This document shows, piece by piece, positions 5,669 to 12,055 of a stretch of DNA of 12,179 nt. Position 1 is the stretch's first letter. Every line of letters starts with the position of its first letter. The translations under genes and the position numbers were made by a program. This DNA is from an uncultured Eubacteriales bacterium (GTDB taxonomy: Bacteria > Bacillota > Clostridia > Christensenellales > UBA1242), in the NCBI GenBank assembly GCA_948971535.1, contig CARFEX010000017.1, positions 1 to 12,179 on the forward strand, read 5' to 3'. The notes under the pieces are model-generated. The model had not been told where the DNA came from and did no database searches. It saw only the letters and a program-made list of their open reading frames with translations.

Positions 5669-5783
5669 AATTCCTCACGGCAAGAATTATAACTATCGGA
5701 AGTAAATTTTAAAACAAGTTTAAAATTTCAAATTTATAAAATTTTTAGCTCTCGCATACTTTCTTAGTTATATTATTTCAGTT

Positions 5784-5814
5784 GGTTTCAAATATCCTTT
5801 TGGGCAATTTGACC
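5784..5814 (-). ncRNA. Structured element at the 5' end of the Smr leader
   Basis: Just after the predicted start (~5820) the minus-strand RNA can fold GGT-CAAAT-TG-CC around the loop CAAAA with GG-AT-ATTTG-AA-ACC. It contains a 2x2 internal loop and a 2-nt bulge. It matches no riboswitch class I can recognise. The remaining ~110 nt of leader up to the start codon are AT-rich with no clear structure. Confidence 0.35.
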
Positions 5815-5826
5815 TTAACCGCTAAT

Positions 5827-5855
5827 ATTATAACACTTCTTTAAACAAAAGGCAA
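5827..5855 (-). promoter_or_regulatory. Promoter just downstream of spo0A, reading to the Smr gene
   Basis: On the minus strand, TTGCCT (5855-5850), a 17-nt spacer ending in TGT, and TATAAT (5832-5827), so an extended -10. Its -35 is 4 bp past the spo0A stop. A second TATAAT (5690-5685) lies nearer the Smr gene but without a good -35. Confidence 0.65.
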
Positions 5856-5858
5856 ATT

Positions 5859-6608
5859 TTAACCTTCCATTAACATTTTGTCTGCAATAAGCGCAATGAG
5901 TTCGCCATTAGTTGGTTTTTCATTGCTAGAATAAATTTTAAGTCCAAACAATGTATTAATATTTTCTATTTTGCCTCTATTCCAAGCAACCTCAATCGCA
6001 TGACGCATACCTCTTTCTACCTTGCTAGAACTTGTTGAAAATTTTTCTGCTATTGTTGGATAAAGTTTTTTTGTTATCGCACCAATAATTTCTGGTTCTT
6101 CAATAGCAAGTTTAACGGCCTCACGCAAAAATTGATATCCTTTTATATGTGCTGGAATACCGATAGTAATAAAAATATTTGATATCTTTTCTTCAAGAAC
6201 TCTTTCTATTTTTTCCTCTTTAACTGGATTTGCAAGTTCAAGTATTCTTGTTTCAAGATTTTGTGGCATAATTGGTTTAATCATAAAATAACTAGCCCCC
6301 TCCTTAATAGCCTTTGAAACAAAGCCACTGTGAGAAAGATTTGATATGAATATAACCTTTGGCATTTGGCTACCCATTGATTTTTTGATTTTTTCAAGCA
6401 CTAAAAAGCCGTCCATTCCTGAAAGTAGAACTTCCATAATTAAAAAGTTTGGCTTTAATCTTTCAACATCACTAACCACCTTATCTGCAAGTGCACTTGT
6501 TCCAAGCACTGTAAACTTGTCACTAGCATTAAAATAATTTACCAGACTTTCATCTTCGGTGTTATCAGCAATATAAAGGCTGATATTTGACTTGATTTTG
6601 TTATCCAT
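5859..6608 (-). CDS. spo0A: Spo0A-type sporulation regulator with altered phosphorylation site
   Basis: This encodes 249 residues, slightly shorter than B. subtilis Spo0A (267). The receiver domain (~8-125) is followed by a short charged linker and the Spo0A DNA-binding domain (~143-247). The C-terminal part is strongly conserved: IGIPAHIKGYQFLREA (149-164), KVERGMRHAIEVAWNRG (196-212) and a final KPTNGELIALIADKM. The receiver is unusual: the phospho-acceptor Asp is Glu (E59 in LIMEVLLSGMDG; codon 6434-6432), the second residue of the acidic pair is Asn (AD15-N16), and the conserved Thr is Ser (S89), while Lys111 is kept. Normal phosphorelay control seems unlikely; Glu may mimic the phosphorylated state (inference). 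ATG 6608 has AAAGGGAG 9 nt upstream. It is transcribed as a single gene. Confidence 0.93.
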   Translation of the reverse strand: MDNKIKSNISLYIADNTEDESLVNYFNASDKFTVLGTSALADKVVSDVERLKPNFLIMEVLLSGMDGFLVLEKIKKSMGSQMPKVIFISNLSHSGFVSKAIKEGASYFMIKPIMPQNLETRILELANPVKEEKIERVLEEKISNIFITIGIPAHIKGYQFLREAVKLAIEEPEIIGAITKKLYPTIAEKFSTSSSKVERGMRHAIEVAWNRGKIENINTLFGLKIYSSNEKPTNGELIALIADKMLMEG

Positions 6609-6654
6609 AACTGCTTACTCCCTTTAAACTTTTTGTTATCATGATACTTAATTA

Positions 6655-6719
6655 AAGATAGCACAATTTTAGTTTAAAGAAAATTGTATAAGCGATTTAT
6701 ATCTTCGTATTTTGACGAA
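6655..6719 (-). promoter_or_regulatory. Candidate spo0A promoter region with a 0A-like box
   Basis: A TGC-TATCTT (minus strand, -10 hexamer 6660-6655) is a possible extended -10 without a good -35. TGACGAA (plus strand, 6713-6719) matches the Spo0A-box core TGNCGAA about 55 bp upstream. A second TGACGAA is at 6838-6844, inside the neighbouring terminator loop. An 8-bp inverted repeat ACAATTTT/AAAATTGT spans 6663-6687. The motif is short and degenerate, so autoregulation is only a suggestion. Confidence 0.3.
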
Positions 6720-6810
6720 AAACAAGTTATATTGTTGAAAGTCCAATTAAGTTATCCGAAATAGTTGTTTTACTCTATATTTTAAGATATTTTGTTTTAG
6801 AGAATTATGC

Positions 6811-6856
6811 AAAAAAAAGTGCTGATACTATTTTCTATGACGAATAATGTCAGCAC
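6811..6856 (-). terminator. Terminator of the lipoprotein gene
   Basis: On the minus strand, GTGCTGA pairs with TCAGCAC (6856-6850 with 6825-6819), extended by six more pairs past one mismatch, followed by eight T (6818-6811). Confidence 0.88.
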
Positions 6857-6871
6857 CTTTGTATTTAAAAA

Positions 6872-8317
6872 TTATTCTTCTTCAGTTTTTTCTTTAACTG
6901 GCATTTGCTTGTTTTTTCCCATAAGCTGATATGAACCAATATCATCAGGCGAACCTGCCTTTATTCTATACATATAAACATTTGTATCTTCTTCATATTC
7001 AACAGCATCTTTATCGTTTTCGTCAACCTCTGGTGCTTCATAACCTGCAAAGAAATAAATATATCCATCCACGAAAGCATATTCACCTGAAATAATTTTT
7101 GTCATTTTAACAATGACTTCCTCTACATATTCGCCATTGTTTGCCTTAAAACTAATTCTACCTATTTCAGTTTCGTTTGAGTAATATACATAGTCTCCAT
7201 CAACAAATAAAATATTTTTAAATTTGTCTGAACTAAGTATTGGAGTTGGGTCTTTTTCTCCATTCTTTTTGTAAAGTAAGTTTCCACTAGCAGTAAAAAC
7301 AAAACCTTCATCTAGCGTACCTTTTCCTACATGGAATACATTTTTAATTTCATCTGATGTGTGATATATATCTTTGCTATTCCCTATGTCTGTTTCACTT
7401 GCACCTAAACTTACATCAGTTTTGTATATAGCTGAATTTGTTGATTGTTTATAATGATAGAACAACTGGTCATCTACCTTAGCAAGCATTTTTATAGTTG
7501 CATTTGTGTTTAACCCTGCTGAATGATTTTTGATATCCTTTGTGGCATAATCAATGCTATAAACTTTATTAGTTGTGGTTCCAAGTTCTGAATCCTTTGT
7601 ATAATAGATACGACTGTCGTTTGATGAAATAGAGTCATCAACAACAGCAGAAGTTACCTTTTCTGCAATAATATCACGTTTGCCAAGTTTATCACCTATC
7701 TTCATAGAAGTAAGTTGATAACTGTCTTTTAGTTCTTCACTTGAACTATCAGTTTTTGAATAGGTAACAATATACCCATTTCCGTCTGAGCCCTCTACCG
7801 CTTTGATAAAAGAAGATGAGTCGTATTTTGTTGTAAATAGTTCCTGCACATTATCGCCATTGAACATAACCCTAAACATAGTTACACGAGTATAATCATT
7901 TTCAAGACCTGTAGTTTGGTGAGTGTTTGCTGATGTGAAATACAAGTAATTTTGGTAAGCAAACATATATTGGTTTTCATAGCCTGCAAGCTTATTATTA
8001 ACAACTTTAATACCTTTTGGAGTTTCTTTATTTGATTGTGCATCAACTCCATTATAAAGGTCAAGTCTAGCAAGATTACCTGTTTGTGCTGCTTCATTAT
8101 AATTAAAATTACTATCACTAATTGAAGAATAACCATTTGCATAATAAAGGTATGAGCCTACTTTAACTGCATTGCCTCCAAAATAAGTTATTTCATCAAA
8201 ATAAACATTTCTTCCTGTTTCTCTGTCGATTGCAGAACTCACAGTCGCACAGCCAGTAAGCAAAAGTGGCAATGCAAGAAGAAGTCCACAAATTCTCGCC
8301 TTTTTGTATTTTTTCAT
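6872..8317 (-). CDS. Large lipoprotein, probably beta-rich
   Basis: This encodes 481 residues. The N-terminus is a lipoprotein signal: basic MKKYKKAR, hydrophobic core, lipobox L20-T-G-C23, so the mature protein is lipid-anchored on the outer face of the membrane. The rest is Tyr-, Ser- and Asp-rich with repeated short strands of the type VDGDYVYYSNETEIGRIS, VDGYIYFFAG and YLYYANG, spaced along the chain. This looks like a beta-propeller similar to extracellular DUF5050-type repeats, but I cannot fix the family. The C-terminus is acidic and charged (KEKTEEE). ATG 8317 has GGAG 5 nt upstream. It has its own promoter and a strong terminator. A substrate or partner is not evident; no ABC transporter genes are adjacent. 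Confidence 0.85.
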   Translation of the reverse strand: MKKYKKARICGLLLALPLLLTGCATVSSAIDRETGRNVYFDEITYFGGNAVKVGSYLYYANGYSSISDSNFNYNEAAQTGNLARLDLYNGVDAQSNKETPKGIKVVNNKLAGYENQYMFAYQNYLYFTSANTHQTTGLENDYTRVTMFRVMFNGDNVQELFTTKYDSSSFIKAVEGSDGNGYIVTYSKTDSSSEELKDSYQLTSMKIGDKLGKRDIIAEKVTSAVVDDSISSNDSRIYYTKDSELGTTTNKVYSIDYATKDIKNHSAGLNTNATIKMLAKVDDQLFYHYKQSTNSAIYKTDVSLGASETDIGNSKDIYHTSDEIKNVFHVGKGTLDEGFVFTASGNLLYKKNGEKDPTPILSSDKFKNILFVDGDYVYYSNETEIGRISFKANNGEYVEEVIVKMTKIISGEYAFVDGYIYFFAGYEAPEVDENDKDAVEYEEDTNVYMYRIKAGSPDDIGSYQLMGKNKQMPVKEKTEEE

Positions 8318-8349
8318 ATTAACTCCATGGATAAATTATTGACTAAAAA

Positions 8350-8378
8350 AGTTTACCTTTTTTTTCATCTATTGTCAA
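8350..8378 (-). promoter_or_regulatory. Promoter of the lipoprotein gene
   Basis: On the minus strand, TTGACA (8378-8373), a 17-nt spacer and TAAACT (8355-8350). The leader is about 25 nt. Confidence 0.65.
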
Positions 8379-8416
8379 TAAAATATCTATATATCTTTTT
8401 CCCTAGCAAATAGATT

Positions 8417-9121
8417 TTATACCTCACAAATTTCAACAAGCTTATTTTCTACCAAGTCGCAAGAGGTTATATAATATGGTATATCATCTTTAAAGTATTT
8501 TAACGAAATGTTTCTATAGCCATGCAAGTGTCCAAACACTACTACATCGACATTATACTTTTTTATAAGCTGAGTAAATGCACTATCTTCTCGTTTTGTA
8601 TTATTAGGAGGAAAATGCATCATGCATATTATCTTATAATCCTCACTTGTCTTAAGCTTTGTTGCCTGCTGTAAAGTCATTTCCAGCCTTAAAATTTCAC
8701 GATTTAAAATTTTTTCATTTTCTGGTGTCATGTTTTCTGCCTTATCTTGGAGCATCCAGCCACGAGTTCCACAAATAATAATATTATCAAATTTGATAGC
8801 ATCATTTTGTATAGCATAAAACCCCTGAGGGATAAACTTACGCACTGCACTTATTGACTTCCACCAATAGTCATGATTACCACGAATTATAACTTTTTTC
8901 CCTGGCAAAGCTTTAAGAAGTTCAAAATCACGAGCTGTGTCTTCAAGCATCATCGCCCACGAAAAATCACCCGCCATAAGCACTATGTCATCTTCGCTAA
9001 CTTTTGCTTTCCAATCCTCAATAATCTTTTCTTCATAACCTTCCCAAGCTGGCCCAAAAATGTTCATAGGTTTTGGATTATAAAGCGATAAATGCAAATC
9101 ACTAATTGCAAAAACTTTCAT
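8417..9121 (-). CDS. Calcineurin-like metallophosphoesterase (COG1768-type)
   Basis: This encodes 234 residues. The start at 9121 is chosen because it opens the first metal motif (MKVFAISDLHLS), follows AAGGG, and overlaps the previous stop as TAATG, which implies translational coupling. All metallophosphoesterase motifs are present: D8-x-H10, GD52FSW, GN82HD84YWW, MMH169FPP and GH198LH200G. These bind two metal ions and hydrolyse phosphomonoesters or diesters. The WW after GNHDY and the GPAWEG segment are typical of the COG1768 group, whose substrate is unknown to me. It is probably the last gene of a four-gene operon; no convincing terminator follows, although an imperfect AAAATCTAT/ATAGAT-A-TTTT stem lies downstream. 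Confidence 0.9.
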   Translation of the reverse strand: MKVFAISDLHLSLYNPKPMNIFGPAWEGYEEKIIEDWKAKVSEDDIVLMAGDFSWAMMLEDTARDFELLKALPGKKVIIRGNHDYWWKSISAVRKFIPQGFYAIQNDAIKFDNIIICGTRGWMLQDKAENMTPENEKILNREILRLEMTLQQATKLKTSEDYKIICMMHFPPNNTKREDSAFTQLIKKYNVDVVVFGHLHGYRNISLKYFKDDIPYYITSCDLVENKLVEICEV

Positions 9122-9543
9122 TAAATTTCCCTTAAAACTTCTTGCACTAAACGCATATCGCACTTGCCATTGAAGTTTGCCTTAAAATGTTTCATAACAA
9201 AAGGTATTGTCTTTTCTGGTAAAGACATTATTACAGCTTTTATTTCATCTTTACTCATCATAGCAGGTAAAAATTTCTCTGCAATTTTAATCTGCATTGA
9301 AATAGTTTCTACCTCACTCAGATTTCCTACCTTTTTGTAATTTTCACATTCCTCTGTCAACTCTTTTATAGTCTTTTGAAGTATGGCTACTACATCAGGG
9401 TCTTCAACATTTCCACCCTTTTCTCTTTTCTTGATTTGTTCTAGCATAAGCTTATTTAATATTACACTAAATATGCTCCTAGCTACTGTATCTTTATTTT
9501 TCATAGCCTCTACATTGGCTTTTTTGATTTGTTCGTATAACAT
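9121..9543 (-). CDS. yqeY: GatB/YqeY-domain protein
   Basis: This encodes 140 residues, matching the usual ~148-residue YqeY family along its whole length. Typical positions include the N-terminal helix with MKNKDTVARSIFSVILN, the central EECENYKKVG and EKFLPAMMS segment, and the end NGKCDMRLVQEVLREI. The fold is shared with the tail of the GatB subunit of tRNA amidotransferase and is thought to bind tRNA; the precise role is unknown. ATG 9543 has the strong site AGAGGTGA. Forty-two bp separate it from the helical-repeat gene upstream, where a TATAAT (9595-9590) without a good -35 could give extra transcription. It overlaps the metallophosphoesterase gene by one base. In many Firmicutes yqeY is a conserved housekeeping neighbour gene. 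Confidence 0.9.
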   Translation of the reverse strand: MLYEQIKKANVEAMKNKDTVARSIFSVILNKLMLEQIKKREKGGNVEDPDVVAILQKTIKELTEECENYKKVGNLSEVETISMQIKIAEKFLPAMMSKDEIKAVIMSLPEKTIPFVMKHFKANFNGKCDMRLVQEVLREI

Positions 9544-9585
9544 AAATCACCTCTATTTAATTTTTATTTTTTATTTATCTCTTAA

Positions 9586-9867
9586 CTATATTATATATGG
9601 CGAAGCTTTAAGCAAGCTTTCCAAATTTTTAGTGCTTGATGACAAAACTTTGAGTTTTCTTTCTAGTAAATATGGTTGGTAAGATAAAAAGGAAGGGTTT
9701 TCTAATAAAAGTATTGCTATATCCTCGCGTGGATAGCCCATTTTGATAACGATTTCTATATTCGCTACAACCCTATGCTCATCCAAGATTTCAATGCTAG
9801 GATAGATAGAATTTATCATTTCAATATCATAATCTGACAATCCATAACTTTGCAAGACCTTTCTCAT
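9586..9867 (-). CDS. Short helical-repeat protein (mTERF-like spacing)
   Basis: This encodes 93 residues, with ATG overlapping the stop of the upstream gene as ATGA. It consists of two to two-and-a-half helical repeats: GLSDYDIEMINSIYPSIEIL (9-28), GYPREDIAILLLENPSFLSY (44-63), and a last half-repeat (NLESLLKASPYII) that stops abruptly. The pattern of Gly-Tyr, a short helix, then Pro and a leucine pair before the next helix resembles the repeats of mitochondrial transcription termination factor (mTERF) proteins. These bind nucleic acids in eukaryotes. Assignment is by pattern only. The incomplete last repeat may mean a truncated copy, or the protein may pair with the larger neighbour. Confidence 0.75.
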   Translation of the reverse strand: MRKVLQSYGLSDYDIEMINSIYPSIEILDEHRVVANIEIVIKMGYPREDIAILLLENPSFLSYQPYLLERKLKVLSSSTKNLESLLKASPYII

Positions 9868-10871
9868 GAAGACTCGTCCTCCTTATTGTGAACGTTTCTT
9901 AAAATAAATTTTTTATCCTCTTCAGTAAAGTCAATATCTTTTTCAGGATACATCTCTTTAAATCTATTAACAACACTATTGTAAGCATCCTCGTTAAATG
10001 GATAGATACTTTCAATATAGTTACTATCAGTATAACATTTAGCTTTAAACATTGCCTCAGAATACATTACAGTAGCAGCCGAAGGTTTTCTCCCATTATC
10101 TTTTAAATACTCAAATCTTGACCAAATTTTACTAGTAGAAAAAGCAAAGAATTTTCTTTTTGCAAAATCACCTATAGTTTTGCATTCTATAGCAAACATA
10201 GCAAATCTGAATTTTAAATCAATAGGGTTCGCTGTGAGAATATATGGGTTTTGTACGACATAATCTTTATAACCCATTAATTTCTCAGCCATCGCAATTT
10301 TATCCAAAAATACATCTTCTCTTATACTTGAGCTTGGAGGAAATTCAATCATTAGTAAGATAGCTTCATCTAAACTTACATTTAAATTTTTACTTATAAA
10401 TTCTTGACGTTTCTTTCTTCTATCCTCATCTTGCATAGCCAGATGAATTAAACTTTTAGGGCTTTTTGAAAAAGCTTTTCCTTTGTTATATTTTTTATAA
10501 ACTTGCTCAAACTCTTCCTTATTAGTTTTTATCTTCTTGTAATCATAGCCTATACATCTTATCTCTTCACGAAAATAAGCTTTACTTTCTTCCAGTTCAG
10601 TCCCAAAACAATCTGAAAATTCTTTTAGTGCGCTACTCATTTTCTGAACATTGTATGACAATACTCTGTCAAATTTATCAACAACTTTTGAAATTTCATT
10701 GTTAGTATAGCCAATCTCATTTTTTAAAAACTTTAACCTTTCCCGCAGTTCTTCTGGTTTTATAGCAGATAACTTTGTTTTTTCAAGAATCTCGCTTGCC
10801 CTTTCCTCTGAAACCTCAATTTCAGAAATCAAAACCTTTTTCAATTCTTCTGTAAAATTTTCTTTTGGCAT
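9864..10871 (-). CDS. Helical-repeat protein (mTERF-like), function unknown
   Basis: This encodes a 335-residue, all-helical, charged cytoplasmic protein. Repeat-like units with the same pattern as in the downstream small protein occur at ~46-74 (LKFLKNEIGYTNNEI then FDRVLSYN), ~199-222 (MGYKDYVVQNPYILTANP) and ~240-257. The first 40 residues are acidic helices. The region between (~90-160) is Lys-rich (for example KKRQEFISKN), which could contact nucleic acid. I recognise no catalytic motif. ATG 10871 has AGAGGTGGAT, a near-perfect anti-16S match. It heads a probable operon with the short repeat protein, yqeY and the metallophosphoesterase. The mTERF likeness is inferred from motif spacing, not from a search. 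Confidence 0.75.
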   Translation of the reverse strand: MPKENFTEELKKVLISEIEVSEERASEILEKTKLSAIKPEELRERLKFLKNEIGYTNNEISKVVDKFDRVLSYNVQKMSSALKEFSDCFGTELEESKAYFREEIRCIGYDYKKIKTNKEEFEQVYKKYNKGKAFSKSPKSLIHLAMQDEDRRKKRQEFISKNLNVSLDEAILLMIEFPPSSSIREDVFLDKIAMAEKLMGYKDYVVQNPYILTANPIDLKFRFAMFAIECKTIGDFAKRKFFAFSTSKIWSRFEYLKDNGRKPSAATVMYSEAMFKAKCYTDSNYIESIYPFNEDAYNSVVNRFKEMYPEKDIDFTEEDKKFILRNVHNKEDESS

Positions 10872-10891
10872 TTATCCACCTCTTTTGTGAT

Positions 10892-10920
10892 ATGATAGCA
10901 TATTTAAATAAAAATTTCAA
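10892..10920 (-). promoter_or_regulatory. Promoter of the four-gene operon
   Basis: On the minus strand, TTGAAA (10920-10915), a 17-nt spacer ending in TGC, and TATCAT (10897-10892), an extended -10. The expected leader is about 15 nt and contains the AGAGGTGGAT site. Confidence 0.75.
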
Positions 10921-10990
10921 TTAATCAAAATGTCTTTATTTACGAAAACAAAAATATTTGTCCTTTTTTTTAAGAATAATAAAATTTTCA

Positions 10991-11019
10991 TTGACAAAGC
11001 ATTTGTTTTTAGTTATAAT
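10991..11019 (+). promoter_or_regulatory. Consensus promoter of tRNA-Met
   Basis: TTGACA (10991-10996), 17 nt, TATAAT (11014-11019), a perfect match. The ~23-nt 5' leader carries a near-perfect direct repeat, CCCTCGTAACA (11022-11032) and CCCTCGTTACA (11035-11045). Confidence 0.85.
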
Positions 11020-11048
11020 AACCCTCGTAACAATCCCTCGTTACATTT

Positions 11049-11125
11049 GGCAGCATAGCTCAGCTGGCTAGAGCGCACGATTCATACTCGTGAGGTCACT
11101 GGTTCGATCCCAGTTGCTGCTACCA
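11049..11125 (+). tRNA. tRNA-Met (CAT), elongator type
   Basis: This is a 77-nt cloverleaf. The acceptor GGCAGCA pairs with TGCTGCT (one G-U) and an encoded ACCA follows. The anticodon stem CACGA/TCGTG holds the loop TTCATAC with CAT at 11083-11085. The T arm is ACTGG-TTCGATC-CCAGT. The D arm and anticodon region are nearly identical to the B. subtilis elongator tRNA-Met as I recall it, and the paired first position argues against initiator tRNA. A lysidine-type tRNA-Ile2 is less likely but cannot be excluded by eye. Confidence 0.93.
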
Positions 11126-11131
11126 CAATTA

Positions 11132-11156
11132 GAAGCCCTATACGGGCTTTTTTTTA
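11132..11156 (+). terminator. Terminator of the tRNA gene
   Basis: AAGCCC (11133-11138) pairs with GGGCTT (11144-11149) around TATAC, followed by a run of eight or more T. The gap from here to 11270 is AT-rich; it holds a 10-bp direct repeat AGAGAAACTA (11160-11169, 11224-11233) and nothing else I can name. Confidence 0.9.
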
Positions 11157-11274
11157 TTAAGAGAAACTAGACAAGAATTAAATAATAACTAAGCTTTTTA
11201 AATAAAAACCTAATACCAAAATTAGAGAAACTAATTCAAGTTTAGTTAAATTTTGTTTTATTTTTAATATTTAC

Positions 11275-11303
11275 TTGAATTTTCGACAGTTTTATCTTAT
11301 CAT
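11275..11303 (+). promoter_or_regulatory. Promoter abutting the start codon (leaderless mRNA)
   Basis: TTGAAT (11275-11280), a 17-nt spacer and TATCAT (11298-11303). The ATG at 11310 begins 6 nt after the -10, where transcription should start. No Shine-Dalgarno sequence is present. Confidence 0.65.
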
Positions 11304-11309
11304 ACATAC

Positions 11310-11957
11310 ATGATAAAAAGGTTAGGTAAGAAAGGGATAATTTTGCTTTTCACTGCACTTTCAATACTTGCGATTGGTGGTGTGAGTATGTTTTTAATTT
11401 TGTACTTTCACACAAATAACTCTAGCCAAAACAACAACTCTATTTCTATTTCAATTAATGCTAAAAATATAGATTTACTTTTGGGTGACATTACTCCTCT
11501 TGAAATTTCAACAAATGTTGACAACTGCAAACTAACTTTTATTATTCAAGACAATTCAATAGTAGAAATTAATGGCACAAATATTTTAGCAAAAAAATGT
11601 GGTCAAACTACTATGACGATTTTAGCAAGTAAAGATAGCTCATTTGGGAGCAAAACTATAAGTATTCACGTTTGGCAAAGTTATGAAATTGCTATCGAAA
11701 CGTTTGAGAACTGTTATATAAAGAACGATACCTTATACTACACCGATAATGCACAATTTTCTTTTTTATTAAAAAATAATGTTGGCGAACTTATACCTAT
11801 TGATAATTATGAAATTCAATCTGACTCAATCAAATGCACTATCGATTTTGCTACAATATTTTTGAATGACGATAAGGATGGCATCTTAACATTTATATTC
11901 AAAGATGTCAATTACATCTGCCATATTAAGCTTGTATATTACAAAAATATAATTTAA
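11310..11957 (+). CDS. Membrane-anchored Ig-like (BIG2-type) protein
   Basis: This encodes 215 residues. A basic N-terminus (MIKRLGKKG) and a hydrophobic helix at ~9-33 anchor the protein, with the remainder outside. An Asn/Ser linker (~36-44) leads to a domain at ~44-121 with the bacterial Ig-like (BIG2) pattern: a Leu-Leu-Leu-Gly-Asp turn near 57-60, DNSIVEING (81-89), then KKCGQTTMTILAS (95-107) and a closing ISIHV strand. The C-terminal ~90 residues are beta-rich without a recognised motif; only one BIG2 unit is clear. Such domains usually mediate adhesion or act as spacers in surface proteins. ATG 11310 is preferred as the first codon of the predicted leaderless transcript. The stop lies within the terminator stem. 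Confidence 0.75.
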   Translation: MIKRLGKKGIILLFTALSILAIGGVSMFLILYFHTNNSSQNNNSISISINAKNIDLLLGDITPLEISTNVDNCKLTFIIQDNSIVEINGTNILAKKCGQTTMTILASKDSSFGSKTISIHVWQSYEIAIETFENCYIKNDTLYYTDNAQFSFLLKNNVGELIPIDNYEIQSDSIKCTIDFATIFLNDDKDGILTFIFKDVNYICHIKLVYYKNII

Positions 11958-11983
11958 CAAATCATAAGATGTTAAATTTTTTT
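11951..11983. terminator. Terminator after the Ig-like protein gene
   Basis: AATTTAACA (11951-11959) pairs with TGTTAAATT (11970-11978) around a 10-nt loop, followed by T. With its A-rich left side it may also end the convergent minus-strand transcript. Confidence 0.8.
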
Positions 11984-12055
11984 AACTCGAAACTCAAATT
12001 GCAAATAAAAATATTTTGAAACTATTTAGAATAGACTACTTTAAATTTAAACTTG

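Noticed and set aside
7882..8142. Second minus-strand reading frame inside the lipoprotein gene
   Set aside because: It overlaps the well-supported lipoprotein frame and has no ribosome binding site.
11049..11125. tRNA-Ile2 (lysidine) or initiator tRNA-fMet
   Set aside because: The cloverleaf body closely resembles the Bacillus elongator tRNA-Met, and the first acceptor position is paired, unlike initiator tRNA.
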